DNA of 64,000 bases from Corallincola platygyrae (GTDB lineage Bacteria > Pseudomonadota > Gammaproteobacteria > Enterobacterales > Neiellaceae), in assembly GCF_039544265.1 (NCBI RefSeq), contig NZ_BAABLI010000003.1, forward strand, positions 1-64,000. The letters run 5' to 3'. The notes below the pieces were generated by a model, which was not told the DNA's origin, did no database searches, and saw only the letters and a list, made by a program, of their open reading frames with translations. The position numbers were made by a program, and so were the translations under genes. Of the stretch, positions 54,905 through 63,894 are shown one piece after another (positions within the stretch are counted from its first letter, which is position 1; each line of letters starts with the position of its first letter).

Positions 54905-56956
54905 ATGACCTCTGCAAACTACCCTAATTTACTTGCGCCACTCGACTTAGGTTTCACTCAGATACGAAACCGCGTCTTGATGGGTTCAATGCACACCGGC
55001 CTGGAGGAAGAACGGGGCGGTTTCGACAAATTGGCAGCATTTTACGCTGAGCGAGCAAAAGGCGGCGTTGGTCTGATTGTGACGGGTGGCATCTCGCCTA
55101 ATTTTCGTGGCCGATTGGCTCCCCATGGCAGCCAGCTTAGCTTCGGCTTCCAAGTCGGCAAACACAGAAAAGTGACTGAAGCCGTGCACCAGCACGACGG
55201 GAAAATCTGTTTACAAATACTGCACGCAGGTCGGTACGCCTATCACCCTTTCTCCGTCGCCCCCAGCGCGATCAAAGCACCGATTAACCCGTTTAAGCCT
55301 TCTGCGCTCAGTGAAGGCGGTGTCAAAAGGACCATCAGACAGTTCGCTAAGTGTGCAAAATTAGCCCAGAAAGCCGGTTATGACGGTGTTGAAGTGATGG
55401 GGTCAGAGGGCTACCTGATCAACCAATTTGTCTGTCCGCGTACCAATAAACGCACCGACAAGTGGGGCGGCTCATTAGAAAACCGGATGCGCTTTCCACT
55501 GGAGATAGTCAAAGCGATTCGTGAGCAGGTGGGGGCAAATTTCATCATTATTTTCCGCCTCTCAATGTTGGAGCTGGTTGACCAAGGGGTCACCATGGAA
55601 GAGCTACCTTCCATGGCCAAGTGGCTGGAACAGGCTGGTGTTTCCATTATCAATACTGGTATCGGTTGGCACGAAGCACGGGTACCGACCATTGCCACCA
55701 GTGTTCCCCGGGCGGCATTCAGTTGGGTCACCGCCAAGCTCAAAGGCGAAGTATCCATTCCATTAGTGACCACCAACCGTATCAATGACCCTCAAGTGGG
55801 TGAAGAGGTGCTCGCTCGTGGTGATGCGGATATGGTGTCCATGGCCAGGCCTATGCTGGCTGACGCTGAATTTGTTAACAAAGCGGCCGCGGGCAAAGCC
55901 GACACCATCAATACGTGCATCGCCTGTAACCAGGCTTGCCTTGACCACGTGTTTAAAGGTAAACGTGCCAGTTGTTTGGTTAATCCTCTTGCTTGTTATG
56001 AAACCGAACTGGTTATCGAACCTGCTAAGAAAGCGAAGCGGGTGGCGGTTATCGGTGCGGGGCCTGCAGGACTTTCCGCGGCATGTTTTGCAGCGGAGCG
56101 AGGCCATGATGTGGTGTTGTTCGATAAAGACCAGGATATCGGCGGGCAATTTAACTATGCCAAACAGATCCCCGGTAAAGAGGAGTTTTATGAAACGCTG
56201 CGCTACTTCCGCAACCGGTTGAACAGCGCGGGTGTTGAGCAACGATTTGGAGAGCTACAAACAGCAGACTCTCTTATTGAACAACAGTTTGATGAGATCA
56301 TTGTTGCTACCGGTGTAACCCCCAGAACACCGCCTATTGAGGGCGTTGACCATGAGAAAGTGTTGGGTTATCTCGATGTGCTGAGAGAGCATAAACCTGT
56401 TGGTGAGAAGGTTGCCATCATAGGCGCTGGTGGTATTGGCTTCGATGTCGCTGAGTACCTGGTTGAAGGTCATCCATCTTCGACAGTAGATTTGCCTCGT
56501 TGGTTAGACACTTGGGGGATCGACCCTAATCTGGAGCAGGCAGGTGGTTTGAAAGCGCAGGTGGAAGCTAAACATAACGGGCATGACCCAGAAAAATCAG
56601 ATCGTGAGATCTACCTGCTACAGCGCAAAACCAGTAAAGTGGGCGCAGGCTTGGGCAAAACCACGGGCTGGATCCATCGCGCCACACTAAAACATCATGG
56701 TGTAAAAATGATGGCTGGTGTGCAGTACAAGCGCATTGATGAAGATGGCTTGCATATCGAAGTCGACGGTCACTCTGAACTATTGCCGGTAGACAATGTC
56801 ATCCTATGTGCTGGCCAAGAGTCGCAGCGTTCGCTTTATGATGACTTATTGCACCGAGGCGCGTCGGTGCACCTGATTGGCGGTGCTAAGCTGGCGGCTG
56901 AGTTGGACGCAAAACGTGCCATTCGTGATGGTGCTGAGTTGGCTGCCGAGCTTTAA
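54905..56956 (+). CDS. fadH: 2,4-dienoyl-CoA reductase (NADPH)
   Basis: FadH reduces 2,4-dienoyl-CoA during breakdown of unsaturated fatty acids. The 683-residue protein is an old-yellow-enzyme-type FMN domain (LDLGFTQIRNRVLMGSMHTG at the start), then an Fe-S cluster (CIACNQACLDHVFKGKRASC near residue 340), then a FAD/NADPH domain (VAVIGAGPAGLSAACFAAE near 380 and VAIIGAGGIGFDVAEYLVE near 503). This is the layout of the E. coli enzyme and of trimethylamine dehydrogenase relatives. GAGAACT precedes the ATG. Confidence 0.95.
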   Translation: MTSANYPNLLAPLDLGFTQIRNRVLMGSMHTGLEEERGGFDKLAAFYAERAKGGVGLIVTGGISPNFRGRLAPHGSQLSFGFQVGKHRKVTEAVHQHDGKICLQILHAGRYAYHPFSVAPSAIKAPINPFKPSALSEGGVKRTIRQFAKCAKLAQKAGYDGVEVMGSEGYLINQFVCPRTNKRTDKWGGSLENRMRFPLEIVKAIREQVGANFIIIFRLSMLELVDQGVTMEELPSMAKWLEQAGVSIINTGIGWHEARVPTIATSVPRAAFSWVTAKLKGEVSIPLVTTNRINDPQVGEEVLARGDADMVSMARPMLADAEFVNKAAAGKADTINTCIACNQACLDHVFKGKRASCLVNPLACYETELVIEPAKKAKRVAVIGAGPAGLSAACFAAERGHDVVLFDKDQDIGGQFNYAKQIPGKEEFYETLRYFRNRLNSAGVEQRFGELQTADSLIEQQFDEIIVATGVTPRTPPIEGVDHEKVLGYLDVLREHKPVGEKVAIIGAGGIGFDVAEYLVEGHPSSTVDLPRWLDTWGIDPNLEQAGGLKAQVEAKHNGHDPEKSDREIYLLQRKTSKVGAGLGKTTGWIHRATLKHHGVKMMAGVQYKRIDEDGLHIEVDGHSELLPVDNVILCAGQESQRSLYDDLLHRGASVHLIGGAKLAAELDAKRAIRDGAELAAEL

Positions 56957-56999
56957 CGAACCGAACTGAATAAATCAACTGAACACAGGGTAGAGAGAG

Positions 57000-57407
57000 A
57001 TGAACGGCCGCACTTTGATGCTTACGGTCGCAGCTTTGCTGTTGTCTGCATGCACGAACACTGTTTACGTTGCGGTCCCCGTTTCTCAACCTGATGCCGA
57101 GATCGCAAAGAACCAGGAGTGGTTGGAAGATATCGAAGAGGGCGATACCTTGGTATTGCATACTCACACCGGCCACAGCTATCGCTTTACTCTCGAAGGC
57201 AAACAGTTTGCAGCTGATACTGCAGGTGTAATACCCAAAGACAACCCCTCCATGGTAGAGATCCATCAGATGGAAGGGCGCAAGAAGATGGAGCCAGTGA
57301 TCTCGCCTGATGACCCTGAGGTGGTTGAAGAGGAAAAGGGGTGGCAGTTTCCATGGTGGACACCCAGTGTAGTTACCGGAACACTAGCGCTAATTCTGTT
57401 ACTCTAG
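57000..57407 (+). CDS. Putative lipoprotein
   Basis: I do not recognise the family. The 135-residue protein has a lipoprotein signal with LLLSAC at residues 13-18 (Cys18), a soluble, acidic body with EDIEEGDTLVLHTHTGHSYR near 43-62, and a hydrophobic C-terminal stretch (TPSVVTGTLALILLL). The body recalls the strand-rich folds of small envelope proteins. A strong ribosome binding site (AGAGAGATG) precedes the start. It follows fadH by 43 bases. Confidence 0.75.
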   Translation: MNGRTLMLTVAALLLSACTNTVYVAVPVSQPDAEIAKNQEWLEDIEEGDTLVLHTHTGHSYRFTLEGKQFAADTAGVIPKDNPSMVEIHQMEGRKKMEPVISPDDPEVVEEEKGWQFPWWTPSVVTGTLALILLL

Positions 57408-57593
57408 CCTTGTATTCACCTTTCCTCGTAAGAGTTCACTTACACCACCAGACCTCCTCAACCAACGTTTTCTGCTCACCAGGCTAGCCTTGCCATTGGA
57501 TCCGCTGTAACTTGCGCTGCTGCGCTTCGGCTGGCTGACAGCCGCCAGGTGAAGCAGGGGAGTTTATACATCTAATAACAATAGGAAGGCGAT

Positions 57594-58496
57594 ATGTCAG
57601 CCAATCTAACCACCAAAAACGTACTGTTTGCTGCTACCACGCTGCTTGTATCAGGCAGTACTTTGGCCGGCCCAGCGCCTTATCATAATGCAGAAGCTTC
57701 TGAGAAAGCCGTGCAGTTTGCGCCAGGAATTATCTCTACCGCTGAGCACTTTGAAATCAATACTGTGTTCAATGAGGCTGGAGATCACCTTTTGTTTGCG
57801 CGATGCAAAGATGACTTCAGCAGCTGTACCATGATGGAGTCTTTCTACAAGCAAGGACAGTGGCAAACGCCAGTAGCGCTGCCATTCTCAGGTGGCTACC
57901 TCGAAGCCGATCCCTATTTCAATGAAGATTATTCTCAGGTTTACTTTGTTTCCAAGCGGCCAACTGTGGCGGGTGGAGAGATAAGTGGTTCAGTAAATCT
58001 ATGGCGTGTCGCGCTTTCTGCCGACGGAGAATGGCAAGAGCCAAAGTATCTGGCTTCGCTGAGCTCTGATGGTGATGACCTTTACCCTTCAATTACTGAT
58101 AACGGCGACCTATATTTCCCTTCATTTCGCAACAATGGTCGCCAAATGTACGTTGCCAAACGGGTGCCTTCAGGCTTTGAAGAGCCTAAACCGCTCCCCG
58201 CTCATATCTATGGCGAAGATGCCAAGATAGGGGACTCTGTTGTTTTGCGTGATGGCAACACCATTATCTTCAGTATCTCAAACCGCAAAGACAGCCTTGG
58301 CCGTGGCGACCTCTATGTGTCTCAGAAAGTCGATGGCAAGTGGACCGTAGCGAAAAGTCTGGGCGACAAAGTGAATACGCCCGACCATGAGTTCACGCCC
58401 ATTGTCTCGCCAAATGGTGAGTACCTGTTCTTTACCCGTATCGAAAATGGACGCGGAAATCTGTATCAGATTAAGTTGAGTGCGTTGGGTCTTTAG
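57594..58496 (+). CDS. Exported PD40 (TolB-like) repeat protein
   Basis: A 300-residue protein with a signal peptide (residues 1-26, ending SGSTLAG). The body shows beta-propeller repeats: FNEAGDHLLFARCKDDFSSC near 60, FNEDYSQVYFVSKRPTVAGG near 108, ITDNGDLYFPSFRNNGRQMY near 167 and VSPNGEYLFFTRIENGRGNL near 275. These are PD40/WD40-like beta-propeller blades. The binding partner is unknown. GGAAGGCG precedes the ATG. Confidence 0.82.
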   Translation: MSANLTTKNVLFAATTLLVSGSTLAGPAPYHNAEASEKAVQFAPGIISTAEHFEINTVFNEAGDHLLFARCKDDFSSCTMMESFYKQGQWQTPVALPFSGGYLEADPYFNEDYSQVYFVSKRPTVAGGEISGSVNLWRVALSADGEWQEPKYLASLSSDGDDLYPSITDNGDLYFPSFRNNGRQMYVAKRVPSGFEEPKPLPAHIYGEDAKIGDSVVLRDGNTIIFSISNRKDSLGRGDLYVSQKVDGKWTVAKSLGDKVNTPDHEFTPIVSPNGEYLFFTRIENGRGNLYQIKLSALGL

Positions 58497-58554
58497 CAGA
58501 GGCTTTTCTCATTAATGGTTAGCCGTTTGCCAACAGAGAGACTTGGTATGCGGC

Positions 58555-58956
58555 TTACTTCTTATTCCGCTGTTGCTCGGTGGCAATCCAAAGCGATATC
58601 AGGTTAGCTGCTTGCTTCGGATTGTCTCGCACATACTTTCTAATTGCTCTTACCGTTTCCTGTTCACTCAGCTTGAGCAGACCCAGCCGCTTTAGCTTTC
58701 TTTCTGCTTCCAGTTTGGCTTTTGATGACTTGGCCTGCGGCTTTTGAGGCGTTTGTTTCTTTGCAGGCGCGCGTTTTTTCAGACTCACCGTAGCGGGCTG
58801 TGGTTTAGATTTCTTTTTGCCGGTAAGCCATTTGAACATGCTGCTGGGGGAGGGTAGTTGGTCTTGGTTAACTATACCGTTTATTGGTGGGTTTGGCCTC
58901 TGGTCAGTGATACTGCTTTCTGTTTGGGATATAGGTTTCGGGCGCATAACGTTCAT
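58555..58956 (-). CDS. Hypothetical basic protein
   Basis: I do not recognise the function. The 133-residue protein is rich in Lys, Arg, Pro and Ala, with the segments LTGKKKSKPQPATVSLKKRA near 45, then APAKKQTPQKPQAKSSKAK. The C-terminal part is more regular: LLKLSEQETVRAIRKYVRDN near 95. The start (58956, or 58947) lies inside the first copy of a repeat that is duplicated 99 bases upstream, so the repeat may hold its promoter or leader. Confidence 0.65.
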   Translation of the reverse strand: MNVMRPKPISQTESSITDQRPNPPINGIVNQDQLPSPSSMFKWLTGKKKSKPQPATVSLKKRAPAKKQTPQKPQAKSSKAKLEAERKLKRLGLLKLSEQETVRAIRKYVRDNPKQAANLISLWIATEQQRNKK

Positions 58957-59006
58957 CTTTCTATGTACAGGTCATCATCTGCGCCCAAGGTAAGGGGCTG
59001 TATGCG
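58936..59006. repeat. 99-bp-spaced repeat, copy 1
   Basis: A 71-base unit that recurs at 59035-59105. Each copy has GGGCGCA and, 33 bases later, TGCGCCC, then the shared stretch AAGGTAAGGGGCTGTATGCG. It overlaps the start of the minus-strand gene at 58555-58956. Confidence 0.8.
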
Positions 59007-59034
59007 GTGTTCTTCTTTCGATCTGGGTGAAAGT

Positions 59035-59105
59035 TTTTGGGCGCACAGAGTACACCTTTCTATACATAGATAATTGTCTGCGCCCAAGGTAAGGGGCTGT
59101 ATGCG
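59035..59105. repeat. 99-bp-spaced repeat, copy 2
   Basis: Same unit as at 58936-59006 with the ends conserved and the middle diverged. Its last part runs into a perfect hairpin at 59088-59117. Confidence 0.8.
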
Positions 59106-59117
59106 CAGCCCCTTACC
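59088..59117. other. Perfect 12-bp hairpin
   Basis: GGTAAGGGGCTG / CAGCCCCTTACC with a six-base loop. There is no T run, so it is not a standard terminator. Two weaker hairpins follow (59176-59204 and 59209-59228). Bases 59118-59486 hold these hairpins and an AT-rich stretch before the next gene, and no gene that I can support. Confidence 0.7.
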
Positions 59118-59486
59118 AATCCCCCGCACTCCCACAGGCTCTTCATCTTCACTGCACCAACTTTACCGAGCAGCAGAACAGACAAGCATCCTTGCTTGCT
59201 GTTCTTAACGAGGGCGTCCATGCCCTCGTTTGCTCTCTCAGTTGTTTTCGTTCAGCGAGCCTGAAGGGAGACGATTCCCGAAGCAGAACTCGGCGCCAAT
59301 TTCCCCTTCTATGCGCCCGTGGTGTGCATTTTGAATGCATAATGAAGGAAAGAATTAATAATAAAAGCATTAATTAACAATGATTTATATTATTTTTGAG
59401 GTTGAATACTTATCAACATAGATGTAGTTTTGCACTTCAATCCGTCACAGAGTGTTGCGGGTTTCACTTAGACAAGGAGGTTTAAG

Positions 59487-59864
59487 GTGCTTACGCCTGA
59501 TGAGATCTATATTTCTGACTACACAGAACTTTTTCTTGATTTATATCGATATGGAAATGCATCGAGTCCACGCTTTGACCACGTCAGACCAATGAAAGAT
59601 GCCATCATTCAAAACAGGAATGGAATCAAGTACATTGTGGCTGATGGCAATGGCATTAGTGCATTTTCCTCTGTGGCAAGTGGAAAGAAAAATACTTGGA
59701 AGCTTCCTAAAGGTACTCCACTACCGCAAGGCATAAAACTCGTCATAGACAAGCGCCCTGGTAGGGAAAACCACTACATGTTGGCCCCACAAGTAACAAT
59801 GAGGCTAAGTGAATTTCATGCTCTGATGGACTCAGTTAGAGAGCATGCTCAGAGAATTTCATAA
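59487..59864 (+). CDS. Tse2-like ADP-ribosyltransferase toxin candidate
   Basis: A 125-residue protein whose motif order matches my recollection of Tse2, the Pseudomonas type VI effector with an ADP-ribosyltransferase fold. It has LYR at 19-21, GISAF at 56-60, LPKGTPLP at 73-80, KLVID at 84-88, then HY at 96-97 and P101 with M105. In Tse2 the matching pieces are LYR, GTSVF, IPDGTDIP, and HYTIMP. There is no signal peptide. It begins with GTG 59487 after a strong AAGGAGG site, and a small acidic gene follows 12 bases later. The AT-rich upstream region and unlike neighbours suggest acquired DNA. The toxin call is an inference. Confidence 0.6.
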   Translation: MLTPDEIYISDYTELFLDLYRYGNASSPRFDHVRPMKDAIIQNRNGIKYIVADGNGISAFSSVASGKKNTWKLPKGTPLPQGIKLVIDKRPGRENHYMLAPQVTMRLSEFHALMDSVREHAQRIS

Positions 59865-59876
59865 GGATAATAGTGA

Positions 59877-60083
59877 ATGGAAACAATTGACCTAAAACTT
59901 CCTTGCTCAGATGCGACCTTGGTATTAGATGCACTGCGCCATTACATCGCCCATATTGAGAATTTGAATGATGATGCGGTTGATGAGGACACTCTGGCTG
60001 ATTTATTGAATGATAATGAGCTTTTAAAAGGCTTAGAGTCATCCATATCAAAATCGGTGGCTGAGAAGTTTGGCGATTACTAA
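59877..60083 (+). CDS. Small acidic protein, candidate immunity or antitoxin partner
   Basis: A 68-residue acidic protein (many Asp and Glu), predicted helical: ATLVLDALRHYIAHIENLND, then DEDTLADLLNDNELLKGLES. The size, acidity and helical nature, and the position just after the Tse2-like gene, recall Tsi2, the small helical immunity protein that binds Tse2. I see no clear sequence match to Tsi2 itself, so the role rests on context. AAGGATAATAGTG precedes the ATG. Confidence 0.6.
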   Translation: METIDLKLPCSDATLVLDALRHYIAHIENLNDDAVDEDTLADLLNDNELLKGLESSISKSVAEKFGDY

Positions 60084-60130
60084 TTAATTGGTAAATAAAT
60101 CGTGCCGGTAAAGGCTCGATTACTACATAG

Positions 60131-60157
60131 AAAAAGCCCCGGTAAATACCGGGGCTT
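60131..60157 (-). terminator. metH terminator
   Basis: AAGCCCCGGTA / TACCGGGGCTT with a five-base AT-rich loop; on the minus strand it ends in TTTTT. Lies 45 bases after the metH stop. Confidence 0.85.
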
Positions 60158-60201
60158 AATGACACAAAACTCAAAGCACCAAATCTTAGTAAGGCCATAC
60201 C

Positions 60202-63200
60202 TTAATACGGCAAGTTCGGTGCTAACCAGCGCTCCATAGTTTCCTTATCCCAACCCTTACGCTGTTGGTAGTCTTCCGCCTGATCCTGCTGGATCTGAGC
60301 GACTGCGAAGTACTTGCTGTCAGGGTGAGACAGGTACCAACCTGATACAGCAGCACCTGGCCACATGGCGTAATTGTCTGTCAACTTAATACCTGAGGCG
60401 GCTTCGGCATCCAGTAGTTCCCATAGCGTGACTTTTTCGGTGTGCTCTGGGTTGGCTGGGTAGCCGGGGGCAGGGCGGATACCCTGATACTTCTCGCGGA
60501 TCAGGTCGTCGTTAGTCAGATCTTCTTCCGGCGAGTAACCCCAGTAGACTTTGCGCACTTGCTGGTGCAGGTATTCAGCAAAGGCTTCTGCCAGGCGGTC
60601 AGCAACCGCTTTCACCATAATGGCGTGGTAATCATCGTGGGCCGCTTCAAACTCTTTGGCCCATTCATCTTCGCCCAAGCCTGCGGTGACAGCAAAACCA
60701 CCCACATAATCGGCTTTGCCAGAAGACTTGGGTGCCACGTAATCCGACACACAGTAGTTAGGCTGCCCAGGGCGCTTTTGTGTCTGCTGACGCAGGTTAT
60801 GTAGCGTGGTCAGTACTTCGCTGCGTGATTCGTCTTTGTAGACTTCGATGTCGTCGCCAACACCGTTGGCTGGGAACAGCCCCAGTACGCCACTGGCTTT
60901 CAGTTTGCCTTCTTTGATCGCTTGGTCGATCAGCTTGTTGGCATCATTAAACAGCTTCTTCGCTTCTTCACCCTGCTCCTCGTTGTCGAAGATGGAAGGG
61001 TATTTACCTTTCATCTGCCAGGTCAGGAAGAACGGCGTCCAATCGATGTAGTCACGCAGTGTTTCCAGCGACACATCTTCCAGGCGGGTTACGCCCAGAT
61101 GTTTTGGTACTGGTGGGGTGTACTCATCCCAATCCGGCGAGAAGCGATTCGCGCGGGCGTCTTCGATAGCGATCGGCTTGGCCTGCGACTGCTTGCGGGC
61201 GTGTTGGATACGTACGGTGTCATACTCTTTATCGAGGCGCTCAACAAAGCCTGGCTTGTGCTCGTCGCTCAGCAGTTGGCTGGCAACACCTACAGCGCGT
61301 GATGCGTTGGGTACGTAAACAACCGGCTCGTCGTAATTCTGTTCGATTTTAACCGCGGTGTGGGCTTTCGAGGTGGTAGCCCCGCCGATCATCAGCGGCA
61401 GGTCAAAGCCCTGGCGCTGCATCTCTTTGGCCATATGTACCATCTCGTCGAGAGATGGGGTGATCAAGCCAGAAAGACCGATAATATCGACGTTTTCCTC
61501 TTTGGCCACCTGCAGGATCTTGTCGGCGGGAACCATCACGCCAAGGTCGATCACTTCGTAGTTGTTACACTGCAGTACCACACCTACGATGTTCTTACCG
61601 ATATCGTGAACATCGCCTTTCACCGTGGCCATCAAGATCTTTCCGTTGCTCTGACCGGCTGATTTTTCTGCTTCGATGTAGGGTTCGAGATAGGCCACCG
61701 CGCGTTTCATCACCCGCGCTGACTTAACCACCTGAGGCAGGAACATCTTACCGGCACCAAACAAGTCGCCGACCACGTTCATGCCATCCATCAATGGCCC
61801 TTCAATCACGTGTAGTGGACGGTCTGCCTGCTGACGTGCTTCTTCGGTATCTTCTTCAATAAAGTCGGTGATGCCCTTAACCAGTGCATGTTCCAGACGT
61901 TTAGCGACGTCCCAAGAACGCCACTCAGCGGCAGAGTCATCCTCTTTTGCTGCACCTGAATCGCGATACTCATCGGCAATGGCCAGCAGGTTCTCAGTGG
62001 CATCACTGTGGCGATTGAGTACCACATCTTCTACCGCTTCGCGCAGCTTCTCAGGGATCTCTTCGTAGATCTCCAGCTGGCCCGCGTTAACGATACCCAT
62101 GTCCATGCCGTTTTTAATGGCGTGGTAGAGGAATACCGCGTGGATCGCCTCACGTACCGGGTTGTTACCACGGAACGAGAATGACACGTTAGATACACCA
62201 CCTGAGATCATCGCGTGAGGCAGGTGCTGCTTGATATCAGCTGTGGCTTCAATAAAGTCGACCGCATAGTTGTCGTGTTCATCGATACCTGTGGCAACAG
62301 CGAAGATATTAGGGTCGAAGATAATATCTTCCGGTGGGAAGCCAACCTTGTTAACCAGCACATCGTAAGCGCGCTGACAGATCTCGAACTTGCGGGCACG
62401 GGTATCGGCCTGGCCGACTTCATCGAACGCCATCACAATCACCGCGGCGCCGTAGCGACGGATCAGGGTGGCTTGCTCGATAAACTTCTCTTCGCCTTCC
62501 TTCATCGAGATGGAGTTAACGACACCTTTACCCTGAATACACTTCAGGCCGGCTTCGAGCACTTCCCATTTGGATGAGTCAATCATCACAGGCACACGAG
62601 CAATATCAGGCTCGGCTGCAATCAGGTTGAGGAAGCGAACCATGCAGGCTTCGGCATCCAACATGCCTTCATCCATGTTGATATCGATGATCTGGGCGCC
62701 GTTTTCTACCTGTTGTTTGGCGACATCCAGCGCCTCTTCGTAAGCTTCCTCTTTGATCAGACGCTTAAACTTTGCTGAACCGGTGACGTTGGTGCGTTCT
62801 CCCACATTCACAAACAGGGTATCGGCAGTAATGGTCAGTGGTTCCAACCCCGACAGTCGACAGGCAACGTCTTGCTCTGGCATCGCTCTCGGCGTCAGGC
62901 CTTTAACCGCTTCGGCCATGGCGGCGATATGCTCCGGCGTGGTACCACAGCAGCCACCCACCAGGTTAACTAAGCCAGATTCTGCCCACTCTTTGATATG
63001 ACCAGCCATCTCTTCAGCACCCAAATCATATTCGCCAAAGGCATTTGGCAAACCAGCGTTAGGGTGAACAGAGACCGGGCATTCAGCGATCTCAGACAGG
63101 TCGTATACGTATTGACGCAGCTCTTTTGGTCCAAGCGCACAGTTAAGACCCATGGAAATCGGATTAGCGTGGCGTAGGGAGTGATAAAAAGCTTCAGTGG

Positions 63201-63882
63201 TTTGTCCCGATAAGGTACGGCCAGAAGCGTCAGTAATGGTGCCAGAGATCATGATAGGCAGTTCAAAGCCAATCTCGGCAAATACAGTTTGCACCGCGAA
63301 CACGGCGGCTTTGGCGTTTAACGTGTCGAAAATGGTTTCGATCAGGATGAGATCTGCACCACCATCAATCAGCGCTTTGGTCGCTTCGATATAAGCTTCA
63401 ACCAAGGCATCAAAGCTGGTGTTTCGGAAACCGGGATCGTTCACATCAGGTGAGATGGAAGCGGTGCGGTTAGTCGGGCCCAGTACACCCGCAACAAAAC
63501 GTGGCACACCGGTTTCGGCTGCAACATCGTCAGCGGCTTTACGAGCTAAGCGGGCAGACTCGAAGTTAATCTCGGTAACCAGCGATTCCATGTCGTAATC
63601 AGCCATGGCAATGCTGGTGGCGTTAAAGCTGTTGGTCTCCAGAATATCGGCACCGGCCAACAGGTATTCGCGGTGGATATCGTAGATGATCTCTGGCTGT
63701 GTCAGCACCAGCAGGTCATTGTTGCCTTTCAGGTCGGAAGGCCAGTCTGCAAAGCGTTCGCCACGATAGTCGGCTTCTTCCAGTTTGCGATTCTGGATCA
63801 TGGTACCCATACCGCCGTCAATGATGGCGATACGTTGCTGAAGCGTGTCTTTAAGCGCCTGAATGCGTTGTTCTCTGTTCAA
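60202..63882 (-). CDS. metH: Methionine synthase, cobalamin-dependent
   Basis: MetH moves a methyl group from methyltetrahydrofolate through B12 to homocysteine. The 1226-residue protein has all four modules. The homocysteine domain has the zinc cysteines in NCALGPKELR and VGGCCGTTPEH. The folate domain holds NVGERTNVTGSAKF near 360. The B12 domain has the His ligand in KGDVHDIGKNIVGVVLQCNN near 755. The reactivation domain (AdoMet-binding) carries RPAPGYPANPEHTEK near 1135. It is full length. It lies 12 bases after metA, so the two form an operon, and it depends on the cofactor from the operon at 4.75-8.96 kb. Confidence 0.97.
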   Translation of the reverse strand: MNREQRIQALKDTLQQRIAIIDGGMGTMIQNRKLEEADYRGERFADWPSDLKGNNDLLVLTQPEIIYDIHREYLLAGADILETNSFNATSIAMADYDMESLVTEINFESARLARKAADDVAAETGVPRFVAGVLGPTNRTASISPDVNDPGFRNTSFDALVEAYIEATKALIDGGADLILIETIFDTLNAKAAVFAVQTVFAEIGFELPIMISGTITDASGRTLSGQTTEAFYHSLRHANPISMGLNCALGPKELRQYVYDLSEIAECPVSVHPNAGLPNAFGEYDLGAEEMAGHIKEWAESGLVNLVGGCCGTTPEHIAAMAEAVKGLTPRAMPEQDVACRLSGLEPLTITADTLFVNVGERTNVTGSAKFKRLIKEEAYEEALDVAKQQVENGAQIIDINMDEGMLDAEACMVRFLNLIAAEPDIARVPVMIDSSKWEVLEAGLKCIQGKGVVNSISMKEGEEKFIEQATLIRRYGAAVIVMAFDEVGQADTRARKFEICQRAYDVLVNKVGFPPEDIIFDPNIFAVATGIDEHDNYAVDFIEATADIKQHLPHAMISGGVSNVSFSFRGNNPVREAIHAVFLYHAIKNGMDMGIVNAGQLEIYEEIPEKLREAVEDVVLNRHSDATENLLAIADEYRDSGAAKEDDSAAEWRSWDVAKRLEHALVKGITDFIEEDTEEARQQADRPLHVIEGPLMDGMNVVGDLFGAGKMFLPQVVKSARVMKRAVAYLEPYIEAEKSAGQSNGKILMATVKGDVHDIGKNIVGVVLQCNNYEVIDLGVMVPADKILQVAKEENVDIIGLSGLITPSLDEMVHMAKEMQRQGFDLPLMIGGATTSKAHTAVKIEQNYDEPVVYVPNASRAVGVASQLLSDEHKPGFVERLDKEYDTVRIQHARKQSQAKPIAIEDARANRFSPDWDEYTPPVPKHLGVTRLEDVSLETLRDYIDWTPFFLTWQMKGKYPSIFDNEEQGEEAKKLFNDANKLIDQAIKEGKLKASGVLGLFPANGVGDDIEVYKDESRSEVLTTLHNLRQQTQKRPGQPNYCVSDYVAPKSSGKADYVGGFAVTAGLGEDEWAKEFEAAHDDYHAIMVKAVADRLAEAFAEYLHQQVRKVYWGYSPEEDLTNDDLIREKYQGIRPAPGYPANPEHTEKVTLWELLDAEAASGIKLTDNYAMWPGAAVSGWYLSHPDSKYFAVAQIQQDQAEDYQQRKGWDKETMERWLAPNLPY

Positions 63883-63894
63883 ACTTCAATCTTC

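Noticed and set aside
57408..57593. Possible gene or RNA in the gap before the PD40 gene
   Set aside because: There is no ORF, strong hairpin or promoter motif. It appears to be plain spacer.
58936..59117. Integron attC sites
   Set aside because: The repeats have inverted ends, but there are no RYYYAAC/GTTRRRY core sites, no cassette pattern and no integrase.
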